A stretch of DNA of 64,000 nt, taken from positions 68,508,300 through 68,572,299 of the forward strand of contig CM049314.1 in the NCBI GenBank assembly GCA_026874595.1, written 5' to 3'. Of the stretch, positions 51,901 to 62,806 are shown in pieces. Numbering within the stretch: position 1 is the stretch's first letter; each line of letters starts with the position of its first letter. The position numbers and the translations under genes were made by a program. The stretch is from Sipunculus nudus. Its lineage: Eukaryota; Annelida; Sipuncula; Golfingiida; Sipunculidae. The notes under the pieces were generated by a model that was not told the DNA's origin, made no database searches, and saw nothing but the letters and a program-made list of their open reading frames with translations.

Positions 51901-52654
51901 GTGAACAATTTTGTTTTTGGTATGATCTGCCCCAAGCGCACCTGTGCCCTTAAAATCTGCCTTCATTTGCTAGAAAAACAGCCGATCTATAGGCCTAAAA
52001 TTCTTAGGTGCTCTTAATTCCCATAATGAAAGATATTACCTGATGTTGCTGATCGTTTCATTTGAGCCTTAAAATTAGAGTGATTGTGTCTTTATACGTG
52101 GAAAGATACAAGAGGAGAATACCTGCCAGGGAAGCGCAGGTACACTTTCACAGATAATTGCATATTTCTTTGATAATTGCATATATTTGTCTGAACCGAT
52201 TAATAATTGATCATCAATCGGTTTGCTCAAACCGATGATTGATTAAGGAAAAAGAATATGAAAAAGGAGCCAACTCCCACCATTACCTTTACCTGAAAAG
52301 GTGATAAGGTCACGGCCTATTTTCTAGTTCTTAATACACCTGAATTGCAGGTTTTATCAAGACAGGCGTGTTCCAGGCGTGATCCATGCATAAGTTTTGG
52401 TAAGAGTATGAATATTCAGATATATTCCATGAGTCATATGTCACTGAGACATTACTGAAATTTCATTACGTATTGGCTTAAGTTCCTAATACCACCACCT
52501 TATACATTGGGTACATGTAAACAATCACAGTTTGTTTCATCAGGGTGCGCCCACTTAATTTTCCCGATTATTCTCTTAAACTTGAATATTATCACATATT
52601 TTGACACTTAAGCTGATGAGGGAGCAAATTAAGGCCTAATATGAGATGTTAAAC
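48901..52654. other. No gene seen
   Basis: Unique intron with GC-richer patches at 50.8-51.4 and 51.6-52.4 kb. CAGAACTAAAAGACAGGT occurs twice, 49 bp apart, near 49.93-49.99 kb. A near-palindromic AACCGATTAATAATTGATCA / ATCGGTTTGC stretch lies at 52.19-52.24 kb. Confidence 0.45.
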
Positions 52655-52985
52655 TGACAAGTGACCCATGAGTCATGAGGCTCAGCTGACTAGGAAGATT
52701 ATATTCACAAAAGGAATTTTATCATCTGAATCCCAAAATTTTGTAGGTTGTATCCCCATTCAATTGAAGCATAGCTCAGAAGGATATGGGTAACAGAGAC
52801 ATAATTTCAGGTTTCTAAGGAGATCTTTCATGGACCTCCCTGCATGTCAAATAAGAAGATTCCTGGTCCAGCTGGTATGATTTGTGCCTGGTTAACTGAC
52901 AGACATACATGTAATGACACTCACAGATGGACATACAAAAAGTGATCGCTACAGCTCAGATGACTTACAGTCAGCTGAGCTAAAA
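52655..52985 (+). mobile_element. Hairpin-tailed element, minimal copy
   Basis: Has the 5' end AAGTGACCCATGAGTCATGA and GGCTCAGCTGACT, part of one internal unit (AAGGATATGGGTAACAGAGA, GGACCTCCCTGCATGTCAA) and the 3' hairpin CAGCTCAGATGACTTACAGT / CAGCTGAGCT plus A5. It lacks the GGTGGCGCCACC part of the unit. Same family as 36796-40206. Confidence 0.8.
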
Positions 52986-54783
52986 ACAAAATCCAACATT
53001 TATATTTTGTATCCATCTGTTTCTTAATTCTTCGTCTTTTGGCCTGGTGACATGGTCTCTGACATGAGTTCGCAGCCTCACTTTGAAAACTATTTTTTAT
53101 TTAGAATATCTATGACACTGAACAAAGAAACAGCAGTTTTTAATGCTTTTCTTGGATCATGTGACCAGTGACCTCAAGCGGCTTTCATCAGTTTGGTTTA
53201 GATGTTTTAAAAATACTTTTTTCTTAGATATTGATTTCAATTAATAACTAAAAGATTTAACAAGATATGATTTTTGTTCCTCTCAAGCTAATTAGGCCAA
53301 TGCCTTATTCCTCCGACATACCTTACTTACTGGATCTGCAGAACAATGAGTTAATAAGAAAATTTCAATAGGCACCCCACTGTGGAACAATATCACTAAA
53401 CTTTACAATGATAAAGTATCTGTTACTACATGTACAACTATGTGGCAGCACTCTACCTGTCAAACCATGTTTACATATAAAATGGGTCATCTGTTTGGCC
53501 ATTAATGATAGTTACAGTCAGAAGAGAAATTACTGTATTTTTAAAAGAAAAGTTTTTTTTTATCCATACATAAATATATATATACACACAACCCCTCAAA
53601 AGTATGTAAAATACTGTGGTACAATATATATTATATCATATTTCATGATAATAATTAGATGAAACAACAGAAAACTATCTTAATAGTAAGCTTTAGTGTG
53701 AAAGTAATACATATAGACATCTGATGCAATAACTTGGTCCTGTCACTTGCGACAACACTCCAATGTTAATTAACGAGAAATCTGAAAACATGGCACCCAG
53801 AGAAGAACAGATGACATAGCTGTGATGTAAAGGTCAAAGCTGTTTTTGACCTTAAATGAAAGACAGCCATGTTTGGATTCGAGTAAAAACACAGCCACCC
53901 AGATATCCAAGCAAGCAGATAGAAGTTAATCATCTTTTTACGCACAAGGCTGTAATTTTCAGCTCAAAATATATGTTGTTTTCACCTGAAGCACTCAAGC
54001 AGAACCTCTCTGAGTAATATCTCAGTCTTGTAATACTAGGTTTCTTGCACCTTGCATTTCTCATTACCAATACAAGACATTTATTCTCCGAGATATTATA
54101 TATACAGGTCTGTTTTTGGCGTGCATATAGTTAGGTCTGTAATCTTAACTAAGCTAATGACTTGCCTTTCTTTTTGCAAAGATCTCAAATTCTCATTATA
54201 CACAAAAGGGAATTAACGTTTCATGAAAATAAAACCTTCATTGATAAGACGCCTCTTCTACATGAACAGTCATTCATACTTCAGCCTCATTGGTGTGTCA
54301 TGTACAATGTCAATGCATGTTGTGTAAAAATTTTAAAGCCTATGTGACAGGCGTGATTCAAAGATTGATTTAACTGAAACATTCTAAATATATAAATATT
54401 ATAATATATATACACATATTTCAGATTATCTGCCAAGGATGATCAAGAATATTCACTTGTTCAATAATACCACTGGTTTTTGTCAAAGTGGTATGATTTT
54501 GCAGATTAACCAGTAAAACTGTCCATATAATAATGGATATACTCAGCAAAGGTTAAGGTATGGGAAGAAAAAAAAAATCAAACCCTTCTGAAAGTATGAA
54601 AAAGTTTAATTATACTGCAAAATTTCAACCTCTGAGAAATATGAAATTATTTTGTAATTGCATATGCATTATATATAATCAGTGTTTTGAAAAAGAAAAT
54701 GTCCTTCATTGTTCTCCCTCAAAGGTATATATATATACGCAGATTGGTTATGTCATCCGCTCTTGCACTCAATGACCACTTAC
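52986..54783. other. No gene seen
   Basis: AT-rich intron leading to the donor of the CC exon. Confidence 0.5.
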
Positions 54784-54960
54784 CTGTTAAATGTTTTGCT
54801 TGAGTTCGCAGAAGGTTTTTCGGGGACTCACTGTTTAATTGAACTACATCATAGAAATCCTTTTGTCCTGCACGTAAAAAATGTTTCTCCATTTTCCGTG
54901 TGCAACAGCTTACTCTGTCAGGTTCTTTGCTGCCACGGTAGCAAGTTTCCATTTCAGAAT
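54784..54960 (-). CDS. GPC3/5-like: Glypican (GPC3/5/dally class), internal exon carrying the CC motif
   Basis: Glypicans are GPI-anchored heparan sulfate proteoglycans that modulate Wnt, Hedgehog, BMP and FGF signalling at the cell surface. This 177-bp exon encodes about 59 residues of the N-terminal lobe: a lone Cys in ETCYRG, then VSCCTRKMEKHF, which matches the family's C-x(n)-CC-[ST]-[RK]-K-M-E signature (conserved cysteines 2-4), followed by a helical stretch (GQKDFYDVVQLNSESPKNLLRTQAKHLT). On the minus strand a pyrimidine-rich tract ending TTTTCAG precedes the exon, and CAG|GTAAGT follows it. The exon starts at codon position 2 and ends after codon position 1 (phase 1 to phase 1). Its last G joins the first AA of the exon at 22405 to make GAA (Glu), giving the continuous reading HLT-E-KFQELVQLAENNTG. 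The signal-peptide exon with cysteine 1 was not found upstream to 64000 and is probably outside the window. The GPC3/5 assignment rests on remembered family features, not a search. Confidence 0.9.
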
Positions 54961-55559
54961 CTGAAAATAAAACAAAAGAAAAGAAATCACAGATCACCAT
55001 GGCAACAGATCGATGGAGTGAATCACAGTTCTCTGATCGTACTTTTCCCTATTAATCAACACCTTCAAAAATAACATCCCTGATGCAGGAACATGGCTGA
55101 TTGAGCAGGATTAAAGTTCCAGCTTTATCCCTAACAGATTCTGAGAGCAGCTCTTGGCTGTGTGCGGAAAATGTGAAAAGAAATTCTGTAATTTTTAGAA
55201 CTAGAATTTACAAATAATCACAGGGTTCATGCTAATAGGAATTGATATTTTTTTAATATTTAAAGGATTTTATAAATGAACTTGGACCTCACTTGTAATC
55301 TTGTGACACATTAAAATTTATTGAATTAATGAAATAGAAAACGCATATCCATGAAGTATGACAATTTAAATTTATGCCTAAATTTATCCCTAAGATACAC
55401 CTGTCAAATTAATTAAAAGAATTTATGCACACTAAAAAGGACAATGATAAATTTTTATATTTTCATTCTTTATTTCAACCAATCTAGCCAAAAAGTCACA
55501 CTTGTAATCGTATATGGCTATATATACACTGTTAAAAGTCCAAATGGACTTAAAGGCAT

Positions 55560-56100
55560 TTCTCATGTTGATACTAATGTTGTTTTTTAGATCTTCAAGG
55601 GTGCCGGCTGGATATGATTACCTCCTTTGGTCATGATCAGATCAAGTGATGGCGCGTTAAGAGCTTTTAACAGCACCTTGTGAGCATGAGAGAACATTCA
55701 AGCCGTGAATTATTTAACAGTCATCTGTAAAACATGGCTGCTTCAGTCATCTGGTTGTGGAAGATGAAGTGTTCACTGAAAAAAATCATGGCCAGACAGG
55801 GGGACTGTAACTAGGCCAAATTTTCAAACTGCGTTTGTCCAAACGGCCACACCCTGTGACCAGAACCTGGTTGACTAGAGCCATTTCAGCCCTCTGACAT
55901 TACAGAGCCCACAACCAGCGAACTGGCTGTCAGAGTGCTGTTCCATCCTTCAACAACAATTACATTGTAAGGTTCTATGAGGATGCAAATACTTGGTCAT
56001 TTCTGACGCCTCAAGGCCTAAAAGTATGCTGTCACTTGACATTAAACCAGACCAATCGTGAGCTGTTTTTAATATACTTTCTAAACACACCTAACATGAG
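55560..56100. other. High-complexity island upstream of the CC exon
   Basis: Mixed-composition sequence (GGTGCCGGCTGGATATGATT, GATCAAGTGATGGCGCGTTA, AACCTGGTTGACTAGAGCC) about 0.6-1.1 kb upstream of the CC exon in gene sense. No ORF, exon signal or repeat found. Possibly regulatory. Confidence 0.25.
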
Positions 56101-56285
56101 CAAGAAAAATTCTGTTTATAACTCAGCATTTTGCTAAATCCCTCTGCATATTTGTTGATTTTCTGACCACATGACAAGCATGGCTCACACAGGTTACTGG
56201 ACACAGACAACTTGTACACAATACAGGATATGACGCGTTACCATAGAGATGGTGTTTCCGTTTGGGTTGTGAGTTCATATATATG

Positions 56286-56580
56286 TCGAGACCCAGATCA
56301 GAATCTGGCCCAAAACTGGGCCATCCCAGATCAAAATACTAATTTGGGCTACACCAGTTTTAAACTGAGCCAGCACAGATTAAAATTTTGATCTGGACAG
56401 GTCCAGATTAAAATCCTGTGGTGAAAACTTCAGGATTTAAATCTGGTCTGGACTGATTTTAAACTGGGCCAGCCCGGATTAGAATTTTGATCTGGGCCGG
56501 TCAGGTAAACAATCCTGTGGTGGACTGATTCTAAACTGGACCAGCCCAGATCATAATCCTAATCTTTTCCTAGACTGGCT
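56286..56580. repeat. Left inverted arm of the foldback element
   Basis: Array of degenerate subunits alternating CAGATYARAATYYTGATCTGG and GGCYRGCCCAG/TTTAAA motifs. Its reverse complement aligns in order with 57966-58232 plus 62797-63042. Confidence 0.8.
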
Positions 56581-57965
56581 TCAATTACACTTTATTTACC
56601 TAGCTATTTTATGAATTTATTTCATATTCTATGAAAATATCATTGGTTGGACTCCTGTCATATTCATTTTGTAAATTTTCCTCTTATGTGAAATGTCTAA
56701 AATATAATTATAAAATAATCATGTTAAACATTGGTATTTTACAGCTAAAAACTATAAATATTGCTTGCAGAACATGTGCATTAATTCAACAAACTAAAAC
56801 AAAATTTATTCAATAATTATTAATATATATGTTACACAATGCTAAGCTTGTGATCCAAGACCTGTAAATTCAAAATTTTATGTGTTATTTAAAGTTATTT
56901 ATCATTTATCATAAGTTGGGGTTTTTGGGCTGAGATCTCCCCCCCCCCCCCCCATTCACCCATTAAAAAATGTGCACATAATGTAACATTGGACCTAGAA
57001 GTTATACTACATATTAAGGAAAGAAGGCCCTGAAACATCTATTAAGATACCAGAACTTCAGCCATTGAAATTAGGTGACTGAAATTTAGCAAAAAAAAAT
57101 ATATATCTAGTGTACATAAATTAGGCTGACATTTGCTAATTTTTGTGAATTATTAACACGATCATAATGTATTTAGATTTGACAGTGGGAACAATATTCA
57201 CCAACTCAGCATTTTAACTGTTGAAGGCATAGAATATTTGTATTGCAGCATTTAACTATCTTCAATTTAGATTAGTTATCATTTAATAGATTATTTAATA
57301 GATTAGCTTTTTTTAAGTTATTAACTCCAAAGTGAAACCTCCACCATGTTTGTCACCCTCTGAAATAAAATTCTAAATCCAATTCTCACACATGTTCACC
57401 TCTATTTTTGAGACTGCCAAATGACAGCAATCATATCATTTTCTCAGCTTTGGATTTTCTTCTATTGAAAATTACAGAAATGGTATCACAAACCTCTCCC
57501 TAGCCCCACGTTAGGGCACAATGTGATGCTGCTCACCCAAATGAGCATCAAGAATGATAAAATACTTGTGTTCTCTTATAAATGAGTAAAGCTGGTATTT
57601 AATTATGCATGTATATATTTAATATTACACATGTAATTTTGATATTCAGAACTGAAAATTATCTCAGTTCAGTTGAAAAAAATGTTGATATTAAGTCAAG
57701 CAGTTGTCTCAGAACTGACACATATTCTAAACTGTGATTAATTATGGAAGTTGGTTTAGGTGAAGCTAATTCAAATGTGAACTTGCATGCTTGAAGAATA
57801 GATGAAACCAAAGAAGCACATTACATTTGTTCTTTAGCTTTTTCTCCACTAAAATATTTTGAATGATCTTGTTCATTATGTGTTTTGTGCCCTTCAAAAC
57901 AGTGTATCTGGAATAAATGTTTACTGTATTATCTGATTTAAGATGATAAAAATCAAGCAAGCCTA
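56581..57965. other. Interior of the foldback element
   Basis: About 1.39 kb of AT-rich DNA between the arms, with a 16-C run at about 56939-56954. No transposase-like reading frame was recognised; the small ORFs here are not convincing. Confidence 0.5.
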
Positions 57966-58232
57966 AGATTTGATTAGGATTCTGATCTGGTTAGGCCCAG
58001 TTTAAAATCAGTCCACCATAAGATTGTAATCTTGACAAGCCCAGATTACAATTTTGATCTGGGCCAGCCCAGTTTAAAATCAGTCCACCACAGGATTGTA
58101 ATCTTAACCAGCCCAGATCAAAATCCTAATCTGGGCCAGCCAAGTTTAAAATAAGTCCAGACCAGATTTAAATCCTGCAGTCTTCTCCACAGGATTTTAA
58201 TCTGGACCGGCCCAGATCAAAATTTTAATCTG
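57966..58232. repeat. Right inverted arm of the foldback element, part before the LINE
   Basis: Contains GATTAGGATTCTGATCTGG, CAGTCCACCA (twice) and CAGACCAGATTTAAATCCTG in the same order as the reverse complement of the left arm. It is interrupted by the LINE at 58232/58233. Confidence 0.8.
58219..58232. repeat. LINE target-site duplication, left copy
   Basis: AAAATTTTAATCTG, identical to the copy after the poly(A) at 62793-62806. It marks the integration site inside the foldback arm. Confidence 0.9.
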
Positions 58233-58636
58233 CATCGTTCCTTTTTCTCCATTAACTAGTTGGAGTAATTAATCATCTTCTAATAAGGTGGTCCGTTTGG
58301 CTTTAATGAGTATATATGCAACTTCATATATTCGCATAATATTTGTCTAACATTGTGTGAGCAGAAATACATGAATATGTATTAGACATTATATAAATAA
58401 GCGAAGAGTACTACATGTTTTTTTGAAAGCAGGGTCTCGTTGACACCGTATATGTAAAGACACTATGTTTAAGGTTTATGTACAACAGCTATGTGAATAT
58501 GTAGTATTGTATACAAATGCACAAACACATATGCACCGATTTATATGTTGCTCGTATGCAGGTAAAAGGTTTATATTTAGACAAGAATGTGATGTAAGCT
58601 ATAGTCTATCAAAGATTATTTTGCACTATTTTGTCA

Positions 58637-61600
58637 ATGGCTGAAATAGTCTCTTTAAATGTGAGGGGATTGGGGGATAGTATTAAAAGAAGAGAAACTT
58701 TCCATTGGCTACATAAAAAAAAAGCTAAAGTATTTTTTTTACAAGAGACACACAGTACCCCAAAAGATGAAAAAACTTGGCGAGCCGAGTGGGGAGGTAC
58801 TATATTATTTTCACATGGCACAAGCAGTTCTAAAGGAGTATGTATTCTGATAAAAAATGATCTTAATTTTGAAATACAGGATATTATTAGAAGCGAGAAA
58901 GGGCAATTTCTATTATTAGATATTATAATTGAAGAATCAAGACTTACATTAGTGAATATATATGGGCCTAACCATGATAGTCCAGACTTTTTCGAAACAA
59001 TAATGGAATACGTTGAATCCTTTCCCAATGATAACAGATTAATGGGAGGCGATTTCAATTTAGTTTTAGATATAAAGGAGGATAAAAAAGGAGGTAATCC
59101 TACAACTCATCAAAGAGCACAGAATATAATACATATGTGGTTAGACAATTTAGATATGGTAGATATATGGCGTGATCAACATCCGCGACTTCAGCAGTTC
59201 ACTTGGAAAAGATTAAGACCATCGAATATATTCTGTAGACTAGATTTTTTCTTAATATCAAAAGGCCTTGTTGGAAATGTGGAAAACAGCTGGATCTTTC
59301 CAGGTTTTAAAACAGACCATTCATCAATCGGAATTAGGCTCGATTTAAAATATAGGAAAAGGGGACCAGGGTTTTGGAAACTTAATTGTAAATATTTACA
59401 GATTCCAGAATACATAGAATTAATTAAAAATACCATCATAGAAACAAAAGAATTTAACAGTAATGCTAATCCAGCCTTGATGTGGGATACGATTAAATGT
59501 AAGATAAGGGGGGCAACGATTGCATATGCTTCTAGACAAATGAAACAAAAACGAGAGCTATTGCAGCATACAGAGTCCAAATTAGCAGAATTAGAAGAAC
59601 AGTACGGGAAAAAACCCGATGAGAATCTTTTAGAAGAAATAAATGCACTGAAACTTAAAATTGAAACCATAATGCAAGAAAAAACGGAAGGTGCTATGCT
59701 AAGATGTAAAACTACCTGGTATTTAGAAGGGGAAAAACCGTCAAAATATTTTTTAAATTTAGAAAAAAGGTTGCATAACAGAAAAACTATCACAAAACTA
59801 AAAATTGAAAAATCATCAGAGCAAAAAGATGTTCAATATATTACTGACGAGAATAATATTCTGAAGGAAATATCAACGTTTTATACTAAATTATATTCTT
59901 CAGAGCAGCAACAGCCACCTATAGAAATTGTTAATGAATTTTTCCAAGATAATCCCGAAACCCTCTCAGAAGAAGAAAAAAATAACTGTGATAAAGAATT
60001 AACCGAAAGTGAACTTGAAGATTGTTTGAAAACATTCCAGAATGGCAAATCGCCAGGTATTGATGGTTTGCCTGCAGAATTTTATAAAATATTCTGGGAA
60101 AATATCAAGAAAGACTTAATGGCTTCATATAGTTATTCTTTTACAGAAGGCAGACTTAATATATCACAAAGACAAGGCGTTATAACATTAATTCCAAAAA
60201 AATCAAAGGATCCTCAATTATTAAAAAACTGGAGACCAATATCGCTTTTGAATTTTGATTATAAACTTATTACAAAATGTATAGCTCTTAGATTACAAAA
60301 AGTACTTCCAAACATTATTCATTCCGACCAGACTGGATTTTTGCGCAATAGGTATATTGGAGAAACTATCACAAGGATCTATAGTTTATTTTCACATTGC
60401 AGTAATAATAAAGTAAAAGCTAATCTTATGCTTATAGATTTTGAAAAAGCTTTCGATTTATTAGAATGGCCTTTTATACATAAAGCTCTTGATTATTACA
60501 ACTTTGGGAATAACATAAGTCAATGGATAAAGGTCTTTTACAAGGATATAACATCATGTGTATTAAATAATGGCTGGTCCACGAATTTCTTTAATATTAA
60601 CAGGGGAGTCCGACAGGGATGCCCCCTGTCACCATATTTATTTATCATTTGTGCAGAAATATTGGCTACAAGAATTAGAAATAATAAAGAAATAAAAGGT
60701 ATAGAGGTAAATAACAAAACACATAAAATATCACAATATGCAGATGATACGTCATTGTTTATAGAAAGTAGACCCGAGGTTATTAAAGAAACCGTTGATC
60801 AGTTTAGCCGATTCCATTCTATAAGTGGTCTAAAAATTAATTTGGAAAAGACTATAATCATGCCAATAGGAAACCATGAACATGGAAAAAATGAAATAAT
60901 TAATATGGGCCTCCAATGGACTACCGGACCAGTGACGGTACTGGGTATTCAAATTAATAATAGATTACAAAATTTAACTGATTTAAACTTCAAACCATCA
61001 ATCACAAAAATAAAAAACATGATAAATATTTGGAACAAACGACAGTTAACGCCAATAGGAAAAATTACAGTTATAAAATCTGAATTGATATCACAATTAC
61101 AGTACCATATATCTCTTTTACCTAATATACTACCTCATTACTTAAAGGAAATAGAGGTATTACTCAGTAATTTCATATGGAATAGCAAAATAGATAAAAT
61201 AAAAAGAAGCACTTTAATAGCACCAAAAAAGTATGGAGGATTGAATATGGTGGATATCTGGTCAAAAGTTAGAGCCACAAAGATTACTTGGATAAAGAGA
61301 TTGTTAACAGGAAACACAGATGTTGGATGGAGGCATTTAATAGATACAAGTTTAAAGCATATGACTGCTTATATTTTCACTTGCAATATGAAATATGAAG
61401 ATATGCATAGCATTCCTTTTCTAAGAAAATTAAATAACTTTTGGTTTGAAATCCTGCAAGAATGGTGCAAGTTCAACTATGATACACCAGAAACAGTCGG
61501 GGATTATTTGAAACAGTCACTGTGGTGTAATTCACATATTAAAATTAATGGTAAACTTGCATTCTATAAAATATGGTATGAAGCAGGAATTCGATATATC

Positions 61601-62404
61601 CATGATTTAATCAAGAAAAAAAATAACCAGTATACATTGTTCAGTAAACTTGAATTACAGGATATATATGGAATACATATAGACACAATGAGATATAATA
61701 GTCTTATACATGCAATACCAAATAAATGGAGAACAGAAATTATTTATAACTACTATGAGGGAGCATATATATATAAAATTAATAGATTAATTCAACATGC
61801 AAACCCTACAAACCTTTTTTATAATGAACTGGTTGCGATGAAATGCACTCAGCCAGAAAATTGTATTTTAATATGGCACAGAGATTTAGGAGAGTGCACA
61901 AGAGATGAAATACATGAAGCTTTTCAGAATATTGATAACATAACAATTTCTACAAAACTAAGGTATTTTCAATACAAAATTGTGCATCGTATTCTTGCAT
62001 TAAACCCATTCTTGACTAAAGCCGGTATTACAGAGAGTGAACTATGTACTTTTTGTAACAGTAAGAAAGAAACCATCACACATATATTTTATGAATGTGA
62101 TTATACCAAGGAACTTTGGAAAAAAATATATGACTGGCTTACAACCTTTGGTATTCCAAACATTTTCTCAATTAAAATAATAATTCTGAATGTAAGCTTA
62201 AATAGATTACTGGACAAAATTATACTCTTTGTAAAATATTACATATATGTGAAAAAGTGTAAAAGAGAGGTGTTGTCATTTAATGGTGCAAGAAATTTCA
62301 TAAAATATTACTATGACATTGAAAAAAAGGTGGCACTTTCCAGAGGAAAACTTAAATATCATGAAAATCTCTGGAAACCAATTACCAACTTAAACCATTC
62401 TTAA
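58637..62404 (+). CDS. LINE ORF2: APE endonuclease and reverse transcriptase polyprotein
   Basis: The enzyme nicks target DNA and reverse-transcribes LINE RNA there (target-primed reverse transcription). I took the first ATG at 58637, in the context TCAATGG; 1255 aa. Endonuclease, residues about 1-230: LNVRGL, FFLQETHS (catalytic Glu), NIYGPN, MGGDFNLV, RLDFFLIS and TDHSSIGI (terminal DH). A charged linker follows at about 270-450. Reverse transcriptase, about 470-760: GKSPGIDGLPAEFYK, LIPKKS, NWRPISLLN, SDQTGFL, LIDFEKAFD (motif A, about 598), GVRQGCPLSPYLF (about 656) and QYADDTSLF (motif C, YADD at about 701). Near the C-terminus, C-x2-C then HIFYEC (about 1136-1160) forms a zinc-binding-like motif of the zf-RVT type. 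The order and the WGG...FSHG...GV.IL block in the endonuclease fit the Tx1/L1 group. All catalytic residues I can check are present and no stop interrupts it. The minus-strand ORFs at 58609-59058 and 59191-59793 are shadows. Confidence 0.95.
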   Translation: MAEIVSLNVRGLGDSIKRRETFHWLHKKKAKVFFLQETHSTPKDEKTWRAEWGGTILFSHGTSSSKGVCILIKNDLNFEIQDIIRSEKGQFLLLDIIIEESRLTLVNIYGPNHDSPDFFETIMEYVESFPNDNRLMGGDFNLVLDIKEDKKGGNPTTHQRAQNIIHMWLDNLDMVDIWRDQHPRLQQFTWKRLRPSNIFCRLDFFLISKGLVGNVENSWIFPGFKTDHSSIGIRLDLKYRKRGPGFWKLNCKYLQIPEYIELIKNTIIETKEFNSNANPALMWDTIKCKIRGATIAYASRQMKQKRELLQHTESKLAELEEQYGKKPDENLLEEINALKLKIETIMQEKTEGAMLRCKTTWYLEGEKPSKYFLNLEKRLHNRKTITKLKIEKSSEQKDVQYITDENNILKEISTFYTKLYSSEQQQPPIEIVNEFFQDNPETLSEEEKNNCDKELTESELEDCLKTFQNGKSPGIDGLPAEFYKIFWENIKKDLMASYSYSFTEGRLNISQRQGVITLIPKKSKDPQLLKNWRPISLLNFDYKLITKCIALRLQKVLPNIIHSDQTGFLRNRYIGETITRIYSLFSHCSNNKVKANLMLIDFEKAFDLLEWPFIHKALDYYNFGNNISQWIKVFYKDITSCVLNNGWSTNFFNINRGVRQGCPLSPYLFIICAEILATRIRNNKEIKGIEVNNKTHKISQYADDTSLFIESRPEVIKETVDQFSRFHSISGLKINLEKTIIMPIGNHEHGKNEIINMGLQWTTGPVTVLGIQINNRLQNLTDLNFKPSITKIKNMINIWNKRQLTPIGKITVIKSELISQLQYHISLLPNILPHYLKEIEVLLSNFIWNSKIDKIKRSTLIAPKKYGGLNMVDIWSKVRATKITWIKRLLTGNTDVGWRHLIDTSLKHMTAYIFTCNMKYEDMHSIPFLRKLNNFWFEILQEWCKFNYDTPETVGDYLKQSLWCNSHIKINGKLAFYKIWYEAGIRYIHDLIKKKNNQYTLFSKLELQDIYGIHIDTMRYNSLIHAIPNKWRTEIIYNYYEGAYIYKINRLIQHANPTNLFYNELVAMKCTQPENCILIWHRDLGECTRDEIHEAFQNIDNITISTKLRYFQYKIVHRILALNPFLTKAGITESELCTFCNSKKETITHIFYECDYTKELWKKIYDWLTTFGIPNIFSIKIIILNVSLNRLLDKIILFVKYYIYVKKCKREVLSFNGARNFIKYYYDIEKKVALSRGKLKYHENLWKPITNLNHS

Positions 62405-62756
62405 TATCGACAGGGGGGAGGTGAAGTGTTTATTAGATTCATTTAAATATATTAATCAATTAAATAAATGGAATAAATATACTATATAAATTCTACTCAA
62501 GTTATTATAATAGGAAGAGGCTTACAAAGAAATAAAACAGTTAATTTTAATTTAAAAAAATGCGCATGAGATACACCTGCTTTGTCTTGTTTTGTTTCGG
62601 TGTATGTAGGTTCCTTTGGTTCTTATGTATGTCAGTTGTATGTTTTTTTTGGGGTTTTTTTTGTTGTTGTTTTTGTATGTATATGGATCGCGTATTGTTA
62701 TATATTGTTGAAATTGTAAATTGATATTCGTCGTTGTACATGTACTTCATTTGATT

Positions 62757-62762
62757 AATAAA
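62757..62762 (+). promoter_or_regulatory. Polyadenylation signal of the LINE
   Basis: AATAAA lies 5 bases before the 29-A tail, so the template RNA used an unusually close signal or the tail starts inside a longer A-rich 3' end. Confidence 0.6.
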
Positions 62763-62763
62763 G

Positions 62764-62792
<29 letters not shown>

Positions 62793-62802
<10 letters not shown>

Positions 62803-62806
62803 TCTG
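62793..62806. repeat. LINE target-site duplication, right copy
   Basis: AAAATTTTAATCTG after the poly(A) tail, continuing into the foldback arm (GGCTGGCCAAG). The first four As merge with the tail. Confidence 0.9.

Larger units (their letters stand above)
22406..54783 (-). other. Glypican intron between the CC exon and the cysteine-core exon
   Basis: This 32.4-kb phase-1 intron is bounded by CAG|GTAAGT (reading from 54783 downwards) and TTTTTGCAG (ending at 22406). Inside it are the DR1-bearing repeat at 22.6-23.2 kb, a poly-C/poly-G bounded segment, three 94-bp tandem units, two Helitron-like elements, a TIR element and several GC-richer islands that might be conserved non-coding elements. 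No further glypican exon or independent gene was recognised inside it. Confidence 0.85.
58233..62796 (+). mobile_element. LINE retrotransposon, L1/Tx1-like, apparently intact ORF2
   Basis: This non-LTR element is about 4.56 kb: roughly 404 bp of 5' leader without a recognisable ORF1, one uninterrupted ORF2 (58637-62404), a 3' UTR of about 360 bp with AATAAA at 62757-62762, and a 29-A tail at 62768-62796. It is flanked by a perfect 14-bp target-site duplication, AAAATTTTAATCTG, at 58219-58232 and 62793-62806 (the last As of the tail and the first As of the duplication cannot be told apart). It sits in the right arm of a foldback element, and the arm reads straight through if the LINE is removed. 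Lack of ORF1 may mean a one-ORF element or 5' truncation just upstream of ORF2. It lies antisense to the glypican gene. Confidence 0.93.

Noticed and set aside
54709-55074. 121-aa plus-strand ORF over the glypican CC exon
   Set aside because: It is antisense to a well-supported exon with matching splice phase.
58609-59793. Minus-strand ORFs of 149 and 200 codons
   Set aside because: Shadows of LINE ORF2 on the opposite strand.
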